A stretch of 10,951 nucleotides of DNA from Amoebophrya sp. AT5.2. Its lineage: Eukaryota; Sar; Dinophyceae; Syndiniales; Amoebophryaceae. The stretch covers positions 1 through 10,951 of the forward strand of contig RXOD01006212.1 of the NCBI GenBank assembly GCA_005223375.1, in the 5' to 3' direction. Shown piece by piece: positions 1-7,400 of the stretch (within the stretch, counting starts at the first letter, position 1; each line of letters starts with the position of its first letter). A program made the translations under genes and the position numbers. The notes under the pieces were generated by a model. That model was given only the letters and a program-made list of their open reading frames with translations, was not told the origin of the DNA and ran no database searches.

Positions 1-354
1 ATGGGCTGTATTCTCTTGTATTTCGTCTCATATTTTGTGTTGTATTTTGTCTCGTATTTGGTCCGATAACGGCTAGGGAGGGAGCAAGCACTGCAAAGCG
101 ACGGGCAGGGGGTCTGACAAGAATGAGTCGGCTCATTTTCCTGTGTTGTCTTGTATTTTGTCTCGTATTTCGTGTCATATTCTGTCTCCGCAGTCGGCGG
201 ATCATCTACCTGGCACAAAAAAAGCTCTCGAAAAGGGGAATGTCGTTGTTCGCGTTCGAGTTGCCCTGCAAAAAATGGGTTTTTTTTTTTTGCCGACCTG
301 GAGCCAAAAATGCCGCCAAAAATGGGTTTTTCACCCCTCTAATGGAACACGCAG
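1..354 (+). repeat. Partial intron of the TPS gene, introner-like element copy 1
   Basis: Sequence upstream of the first visible TPS exon is noncoding in the gene frame (TAA at 340-342) and ends in a CAG acceptor at 352-354. It contains degenerate reiterations of TGTATTTYGTCTCGTATTT (15-60 and 147-192), a run of T around 279-290, and two blocks, about 62-127 and 301-342, that recur in the next intron at about 705-760 and 826-873. The donor side lies outside the window. Shared internal blocks in two introns of one gene point to a mobile intron (introner) family. Short ORFs in this stretch are low-complexity and not supported as genes. Confidence 0.65.
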
Positions 355-3022
355 GAAACGATACAGGCCATCGTGAAGTGCTGCCGGATGACGGACCTCG
401 AGAAGCGGCACCGCTACGAAAAAGACTTCCCCTACGTCTCCTCGCGGGACCCCACGGCGTGGCTCACCGATTTCCTGATCGAGCTGCGCGCGGCGAGAAA
501 AAAGGACGACAAGTCCTACGTGGCGGTGGTTAACAGGAGTCAACCGCCCATTTCCCTGCGATGGTGATGGTTTCCTATGACCCAATAAAATATGCCTAGG
601 GTCTGGGTCGAGCTTGTATGTTGAGTACCATGCCCTCGTATTGCGTCTCGTATTTTTTTGTCTTTGTATTTGGTCTCTGAAGTAGAGATTTGGTCTCATT
701 GCGCTCCGATCACACCTAGGGAGCAAGCGCCGCAAATTGACAGCCAGGAGGTATGAGGAATTGGTCTCTGTCGTCTTATACTTTGCCGTCCCGTAGTCGG
801 TCTGAGCCAAATCAGGGTCCACCACGTGCCAGAAATGCCGCCAGAGAAATGCGGTTTTTCACGACCCCTCTAAGGTGGGCTTTGGCGCGAATTTCCGCCT
901 GCTCTCCATGGACAGCACCTTCGCAAAGCTCTGCACCGACGACGTGATCTACGCGTATCGCGACAGCCGGCGGTGCAGGGTGTTCCTCCTTGACAACGAG
1001 GGGACTCTGGCGCCGAACCTGGCCGCGCGGTACGCGAAGACGGCAGACAACCTGCGGCTACGGGACGTCGCGGACCTGCACGCATTCGGGGCGCCGCCCA
1101 GCGGCGTCATGGTGGACTGCTTGAACGAAATCATGCAAGACCCCCGCAACATCCTCATCGTCATCTCGGGCCGAACAAGGAAACAGCTCACGGAGTGGTA
1201 CTACTGATAGTGAAAATAAAGTATTTGAGGTAGCCATTTTGGCTCAAGTTTTTTTGCTACTGGGTGCAGCCGTTAAACTACAGTACCTAAGTAATTATAG
1301 TTAGTCCCGCTTTTACGGTACGTACGTTCGGATCCGTTAACGTTTAGCCCGCTGCGATACGGTGGGGGTCCAGTCCACTAAGGACTGGGGCGTAAAAACA
1401 TACTGCAGGGGCTTACGGCGTTCTCCCACCCGTAAAGCGGGAATATTAGATCTTTAAAGTTCTAGCCTAACATCTGGCTCATGACACTCGTCCCAAATCG
1501 TCTGATGCGTCGCAGTGCCTCGGTCTAAAACGTTGAAGCAAAATGAGCACCTTAACTGTTCAACATGGCGCGGCTTAGTAGCCAAACCGCACAGTCGTCA
1601 TATATAAATAAAGTATTTGAGGTAGAAGTAGTTGTCAGTATCAGCAGATTCCCTGTGGCTCAACCGATTTTCTTTTCTTGATGAATAAAGTTTCGAAACC
1701 GCTCCACAGGTTCAAGGGCGTCCCTAACATCGGGCTTGCGGCCGAGCACGGCTTCTGCTACCGCATTCCGAGCATCCTCGGCGACGAGTGGTACCAGGAG
1801 GCGACCACGACGGACCTCAGCTGGAAAAACGTACTTGCTACGGCTGGTGTTTTGTTCGCAATTCACTACGTTGAAGTACTTTTGAGGAGCAACACATGAA
1901 CTCGCCCTTGCACAAATTATATCGGGTGAAATAACAAATGATCGTGATCGGACAAATCGGATGAACCGACTAGGTCGCTTTCGAGCTGATGAAGGAGTAC
2001 ACAGCGCGCACGCAGGGGTCCTGGATGGAGAACAAGGGGTCCGCTCTCGTCTGGCAGTACCGCGACGCGGACCCGGAGTTCGGGGACCTCCAGGCCAAGG
2101 AGCTGGGGCAGCACCTGCGCGAGTTCATGCTCTCGCAACCGGTGGAGGTCACGAACGGGAAGGGGTACGTGGAAGTAAAAATCGCGGGAATCAACAAGGG
2201 TGCGGCGGTGAGCAAGATCCTCCACAAAATTTCGAAGATCCGGGGCGACCCGGATTTCATCCTGTGCATGGGGGACGACAGAAGCGACGAAGACATGTTC
2301 GAAGTAGTGAACGCGTTAGTGACGGAGGGAGACCCGGACGGACCGGCCAGCATGTAATCTTGTCTACAACTGTACATCTTTTTGCAAACTCTGAAAGAAA
2401 AAATGCTGCTTTATTATTCTCGTAGACATGTTGGGACGATTTGCTCATTTGCGGTGTGGTCAGTAGCAATCGAAGGATTGATCATTGGCTGTACATCGCT
2501 CACAACATCAGCGACGCCAAGTCGACGACGGAGTCGCACGGCAACCTGCAGTTTTTTGCCGGCGGCCTGCGCTCTGTGGGGGGCGGTCTCGCGCAGCGGC
2601 AGTCGATGAACTGGTCGCGACTGAACCTCACTGCCGGCGCCGACGGTGCCGACGGGGCGCAACACCGGCCGTCCTTTTTCACGTGCACGGTTGGGCAGAA
2701 ACCGTCGAAGGCGCGGTATTACCTGCACGACGTGGAGGAGGTTTCCGAGCTGATTGAGGCCGTACGCAACACGGTGAAGACTTCGCTGGAAGGGGACGAG
2801 ACGAAGCTGCAGCAGGTGTACGGACACAAAACGGCGCCGGCGGGAGGAAGAGGGAAAACGACGCTGGACGAGCTTGGCTTCGGGGGCGGCGGGGAGCAGG
2901 GAGGGTTCGGACCCGGAGCGACGGGTTTTGCTCCCGCAGATCCAAGCGATACATCGTTTTCCGACGGCGAAGTAAACTTTCAAATGAACGTGAAGCCGAA
3001 ACGCGGCGGGATGCGTCGATGA
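355..3022 (+). CDS. TPS: Trehalose-6-phosphate synthase/phosphatase, 3' part, five exons (5' end outside window)
   Basis: This is the C-terminal part of a bifunctional-type trehalose-6-phosphate synthase/phosphatase, the cytosolic pathway that makes trehalose from UDP-glucose and glucose-6-phosphate via trehalose-6-phosphate. Proposed exons are 355-525, 875-1197, 1710-1830, 1974-2353 and 2476-3022. Introns are GT-AG in phases 0, 2, 0 and 2, leaving about 513 residues in the window. The first exon and the start of the second are the end of the GT20 synthase half (KRHRYEKDFPYVSSRDPTAW, then GFGANFRLLSMD). The HAD phosphatase follows: motif I LLDNEGTL (992-1006), VISGR (1163-1174), GLAAEHG, SALVWQYRDADPEFG, NKGAAVSKIL, GDDRSDEDMFE (2271-2303) and TVGQKPSKARYYL. 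The order matches plant class II TPS proteins. The second Asp of DxDGT is Glu, so phosphatase activity is uncertain. About 60 residues are inserted before the TVGQKPSKA strand, and a Gly-rich tail of about 65 residues ends at the TGA at 3020-3022. The acceptor of the last exon could instead be 2463, adding four residues. Family assignment is firm; splice sites are inferred from frame and homology. Confidence 0.9.
526..874 (+). repeat. TPS intron 2, introner-like element copy 2
   Basis: This 349-bp phase-0 intron joins SYVA to VGFGANF. It starts GTGGTT and ends CTAAG. GGTGG occurs at 525-529 and again at 874-878, so the junction is flanked by a 5-bp direct repeat like a target-site duplication, and the GT and AG lie inside or beside it. 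Internally it matches the preceding intron: TCCGAT..C...CTAGGGA...GCAAGC..GCAAA at 705-735, GTATT/GTCTC reiterations at 631-680, and the terminal block AATGCCGCCA...GTTTTTCAC..CCCCTCTAA at 833-873. No coding potential was seen. Confidence 0.7.
1230..1248 (+). other. Relict dinoflagellate spliced-leader sequence
   Basis: The 19 bases GTAGCCATTTTGGCTCAAG match the 3' 19 positions of the 22-nt dinoflagellate spliced leader (DCCGTAGCCATTTTGGCTCAAG), which is trans-spliced onto nuclear mRNAs. The three upstream positions (GAG before GTAG) do not match the DCC of the full leader. The next bases are a T run rather than a GT donor, so this is unlikely to be a functional SL RNA gene. It is better read as a genomic copy of a trans-spliced transcript. 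A chance exact match of this length is very improbable. Confidence 0.8.
1306..1441 (+). repeat. Long-range inverted repeat with internal hairpin inside the SL-bearing insertion
   Basis: CCCGCTTTTACGG (1306-1318) is complementary to CCGTAAAGCGGG (1430-1441) with a single one-base bulge. It encloses a perfect 7-bp hairpin, CCAGTCC (1370-1376), loop ACTAA, GGACTGG (1382-1388). This could be a folded noncoding RNA segment within the inserted transcript. I do not recognise the RNA family. Confidence 0.4.
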
Positions 3023-4423
3023 TATACGGATACTTATCGATAATATTAAAAATGAGCGTACCCCAAAGAGAAAGACCCAAAAATCTAGCGACTTAGAATC
3101 TAGCGCCATGTGTTTGTATCTAGATCTACACCCAAGGAAAAGGAAAAGCCAATGCCAAAGTAAAGCGATAGGGAAAACGAAAAGCCGTAGAGGAGCAAAT
3201 AGCAACGAGTAGCAGTGGTGATAAAGTTGTATCAGAACAGCAGCGCGGGCGGTTTTGAGGTTCCGAAGTTGGTGGTAGCCCATTGTCACCTGATTTCGCA
3301 TGGAAGATTGTGTGTCAAAAAATGAAACGTCTGTGAACACAGCCTGTGCCTGTGGCGTGTCAGTGTACTAGTTGCGTTGGAGAAGCATGGCAATGGGAAT
3401 GTCTGTTGGCGGTTTTCGGAGGCAAACCTCCTCACATAGTATGGCCTGCGCGCTGACATTGTAATGAATTAATAGCTTGGAGAACCACTACCACATGCCC
3501 ATGCGACATACAACTTTTTCAACATGCGCTGCCCTGGTGATAAATAATATGCCGTGGTGACTCGCACTCGGACTCGCTTGAGACCTTGCTTCGAGTGGCT
3601 TGCTTGAGCACTCTGCGCGTTTGTTGAGGTCTTCTCTTCGTGCCTCTGTGCAGGCATTACCTTCGTTTTTGCGTTTCGACAGCAGGGGGCGCTCGAACTG
3701 ATACGCCAAAGGTGCGTCAGGCGCGGTTGCAGCTGCCTGTGTATCGCTATGGAGACACACAGATTTCGATTTGCGAAAATGGGGCTCTAGTCGCGGTTGA
3801 TCTTCATCAGAAAAAGGCAACCAAAGTTAGCTGTAACTCTTCCTCTCTGGATCGTCGGAGCGACGCCGGCAGTGGTTTATTCAGTAGCACTGCTTCTATT
3901 TCAATAAAAGTGCGGTCTGCCCCTGCGCTGGCGTGCATAGACGTATACTTGCTTGGATGTCGTGCCGCACATTGGAACCGTGAGAGATATTCCCTAAGAT
4001 TTCTGGTGGAGATTGCGCTCTCCAAAGAGGCTTTAGCCTCTGTATGGATTCGTTTGAATTTGGTATTGATTTTGTAACTGAAGCGGTGAGGCAATACAGT
4101 ACCAGCGCGCTTACGCAAAGCTGCACAAGCAAATGATATAGGAAAAAATCAACGCTATGTTACACTGTCTTGGCAGTATGGCTGTGGTCTTGTGATTGCT
4201 TTTTGTTGGTAGACTACAGCAGCGGGACGTCTACTGTCGCGGAACGAATCTGTGTGGAGTCCACGATGGTGCAGCAGGATTCTTGGGGCTCAAAGTACTT
4301 CCACAACCTTTGTACTTTCGAAGCTAAGCTCAGTTGCAAGTAAAGCAGGATAATTTTCTTCCACTTCCTCTTCCATCTTCGCTGATTTTGCGACATGTTG
4401 CAACGGACACATGATCGATACCG
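3023..4423 (+). other. Intergenic / untranslated stretch between TPS and the large gene
   Basis: About 1.4 kb follows the TPS stop without a convincing gene on either strand. Its base composition is more AT-rich than the flanking exons, as expected of UTR or spacer. It contains an A/G-rich run near 3133-3186, a stretch of CTYG-like reiterations near 3558-3606 (two copies of GCTTGAG), and a pyrimidine-rich tract at about 4350-4380 ahead of the next gene. The first AG after that tract is at 4433-4434, so it could serve either trans-splicing or cis-splicing. The minus-strand ORF reaching into 3340 is mainly the shadow of the last TPS exon. Confidence 0.5.
3640..4077 (+). other. Weak 145-codon ORF, possible exon or decayed gene
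   Basis: This reading frame stays open between TPS and the large gene. A stretch reading LPVYRYGDTQISICENGALV (about 3733-3792) looks more protein-like than its surroundings. The codons do not show the strong GC3 preference of the neighbouring exons, there is no recognised motif, and the rest of the translation is unremarkable. It could be a 5' exon of the downstream gene, a relic, or chance. I would not call it a gene without transcript evidence. Confidence 0.15.
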
Positions 4424-7400
4424 ATGGGTTTCAGGTTTGCGCCGTTCCATCCGGGCAGCGTGGAGCATAATACCGCTGCAGCCGCCGCATCCAATGGTAC
4501 AGCCGCGTCCGGGTCAAATTCAAGTTCAAACGCGGCCGGCTTAGAGGACCAGAGCACTTCGGGGTCTCACCCGTCACAGGCCCAGAACCAGCTCCAGCAG
4601 CAACAGGCGCCGGCGGACGGTAACGGTAACGGGTGCAGTAGCGCGTCGTCAACGTCAACGAGTCCGGCCACGACGGCGTCCTTCAACCTGCCACCGCCAC
4701 CGCACCATGCTCCAATGCACGCGGTTCCACCGGGAGGCGTGAATTTGCTGGACCCGCCGGGGCCGGGCGGTCCGCCGTACCACGCTCCTCCCGGTGTTCC
4801 TGTCGCCTCGCATCATTTCGCGATGGGGGGACCGCTCGGGGGCCACGGCAGCCACCATTTTGGAGGCGCGCACTCGTCAACGGCGCAACATTGCGTTCTC
4901 CCTGGCACGATCGCGGGATCTCCTTCGGGCCTTGTGCCGGGGTTGGCGGGGCCTGTGCCAATGCACCTAGGGACGATGCCACCAGTACACAATCATCCAT
5001 ACATCGGCCTAGGCGGTGTAACGCCACCCGGAGTTCAACATCTTTTGCATGGCGCGTTGCCTCCGCACGGTGTGCCACCAGGGCACCCGGGGTCGTTGGG
5101 GCACCACGCTGCACAGCACCACGCCGCTGGCACGCAGGGCGCACAGCAGCAGCAGCAGCAGCACCTCGCGAACCTGCAAAACGCGGCGGCGGCGCATCAG
5201 CATCTGCAAAACGCGGCGAAGGTCGCGGCGGCGAATGCGGCACTGGCAGCACATCAAGGACATGTGGTCGCCGGGCAACATCATGCTGGGGGAGCGGCTA
5301 CGCCTTCAGCGGCACAGCTCCTAGCCGCGAGTGCCGGCGCGCTGCCGCTGCAGGCGGGCGGAGGAGGACACGTGCCGCTAGTACCACACCTGCCCCCGGG
5401 AACAGTGTGCGTCGCCGGGCTCCCCCTTGCGGGTTTAGCGACCCCGGTGGGAGCGGGAGGAGGCCAGCCATCGTCACACGCGCACCCCGGGGCGCCTCCG
5501 GCGCACCCCGGAGTAGCCGCGCTCCTGGCGGCCCACGGCCTTCCGGGGCAGCCAGCGATTCCGGGAGGTGCCGCGCCAGGGATTCCGGGAGGGCCCCCGG
5601 GGCCAGGAGTTCTGCCGCCCGGATACCCGCACTCGCCGCACGGGGCGCAACTGCCACCGAACTACCACCTGCGCATGCAGCAAAAGCATGAGGTCACAAG
5701 AGCTCTGCTGCACATGCTGCAGGAGGCGAACCCGTTCGGAGGGATACACGAGGTACTTCCGCCGCGCTGCAGCTCCGTATTCCAGATATAATTCATAAGT
5801 CAATCTTCGCACATAGACATAATTTATTATTTCCTCGACCCCTTCCAGCCGCTTCCTCGTGTGCTCTTCATTTTCCAAAGGTAGGGGGGGCGCGAGATTT
5901 GTTTGTGTCATGACCGGCGCCGCAGAGACTCCGCTCGTACTCTTGCGGATCACACTTGATTCCGATCTTCAGTCGCATCTACCAAACGTATTATTTTCAG
6001 GAAGCAGAGCGGAACGCCGTGGTGCACAATATTCTAACGCGTGCCGCACTCATGTGCGCGGACCCAGTCGTGTTGCAAGCAAGCTGGGAGGAGGTTCTTC
6101 GCACGATGGGCGTGCGCAAGATAAGTCCGGGCGATAGGCAGCCAGCAGCAGCCACTCCGGGGTGCGGAAGTGGCGGCTCGTCGTCGTCCTCTTCCTCTGG
6201 CGCCGCTACTGGTCCGGGTTCGGCAGCGGGAGGCGGCTCTGGTTTTCCATCAGCGAAAGGCGGTGGCCCGCAGGAGGCACCCGGAGGGGCATTCGTCGGC
6301 GCGGACGTGACTTCGTCTTGCGCGAGCTCCTCGTCGTCATCAAGGACCGGCGACAACAAGGGAAACGGCGCCTCCCGTCGACATCCCTCGGATGGGAAAG
6401 CCCCCCAGAGCGGCCCGCGCGACATTCTTTTAGCACACGCATCCGCACAGCAACGGGCCCATTTACAACAGCAGACAAGCGTTAAAAATGGAAAAGCAGG
6501 TGGGAGTGCTCCGGGCGGCGGTGGAAAAGGAAGTGGATCGTCTCGACACACGACCCCACGAGAGTACGGAAGTAATGCGGCGCAGTTGATGTTTCAACCG
6601 GCGGCACGGGGGAACGAGAGCTGCGCGCGTGCAGAGCAGTCCGAGAAGCGCATTCCGACACCTCCTAGCCCCATGCCACCACACGCAGCACGGGAACAAG
6701 GCGGAATTCTCGGCATGAGGTACCGCTTCGCGTGGGTGATAGGTGAATTCGATTTTAGGTTTGACTGAGGGACTCACGTTGGCATTCTTTGATTATAACC
6801 CACAACAGGGGGGCGAATGGCCATGGTGGTGGGAACCCGCAATTCCCGCCGCTGGCCCCGGGGAAAAAAGGGCCGCAATTTGGGGCAAACAAGTGCGGAA
6901 ACAACCATGCTGTCAAGGGCTCGGGTCGCGGGCCAAATCCTCTTCCTGCCACGACAGCGGCTGGCGGTGAAAGCTCTTTCCATCCAACGAGAGGTTCCGA
7001 CCCCTCTTCCCGGGCATTCTCACCGGCTCCGCATCTTCGTAACGGCCCTAGAGTGTCCGAACCTTCGCTTTCCGCCGACCGCTGCCAGCACGTGAACATG
7101 ATTCCTTCGTCGCGCAACAGCTTTCAGTCCTGCGTTTCCAGTTGTGTAGACGGGCCCACGGCAGACGCGGGGGGTGCTGGCGGGGGAGCAGGGCCGACTC
7201 CGCATGAATACGAGTCAGCAATAAATCAAGCCGCCTCGTCCGCCAGCTCTTCGAAACCGATCGTGCGAAAGGACTACACGAAGGGCGTCGATCCGAAAAG
7301 TACGCTAGGTCCTCTGCGGAGGAACGGTAGGAAAGAGGCCAATTCAGCCCTGGCAGAAGCGGTGGAGCGAGAAAACGAGCAGGAGCAGGCGCCCGTTGTG

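Larger units (their letters stand above)
1214..1625 (+). mobile_element. Putative retroposed SL-bearing element flanked by a 20-bp direct repeat
   Basis: AAATAAAGTATTTGAGGTAG occurs exactly at 1214-1233 and again at 1606-1625. The roughly 372 bp between begins CCATTTTGGCTCAAG, the 3' part of the dinoflagellate spliced leader, and continues with a T run. This layout fits insertion of a reverse-transcribed RNA with a long target-site duplication, the GTAG of the leader being shared with the duplicated target. No coding ORF was seen inside, and no clear poly(A) tail precedes the right repeat, only an AT-rich TATAT. A degenerate unit of a tandem SL-gene array is an alternative, but no GT donor follows the leader. 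Confidence 0.55.
1198..1709 (+). other. TPS intron 3 carrying a nested insertion
   Basis: A phase-2 intron of 512 bp starts GTACTACTGATAG and ends CTCCACAG. Splicing restores LTEWF-KGVPNIGLAAEHG, as expected for the TPP domain. It is much longer than the other short TPS introns (143 and 122 bp). Removing the repeat-flanked insertion described separately would leave about 120 bp. Near the ends of that pre-insertion intron, CTACTGATAGT (1201-1211) and AGTATCAGCAG (about 1637-1647) form an imperfect inverted repeat. Confidence 0.75.

Noticed and set aside
1230..1260. Functional SL RNA gene
   Set aside because: The leader is followed by a T run with no GT donor after CAAG, and its first three positions do not match.
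1326..1336. tRNA-like B box (GTTCGGATCC) suggesting a tRNA-derived SINE
   Set aside because: The conserved A at the sixth position is G, and no convincing A box or tRNA fold is present at the right spacing.
2414..3340. 308-codon minus-strand ORF
   Set aside because: It lies largely antisense to the last TPS exon, whose GC-rich codons suppress stops on the opposite strand. The translation is Arg/Ser/Leu-rich with no motif.
5675..6060. Resemblance of the NPFGGIHE-EAERNAVVHNIL segment to the N-terminal helix of poly(A) polymerases
   Set aside because: The similarity is short and no nucleotidyltransferase domain follows, only low-complexity sequence.
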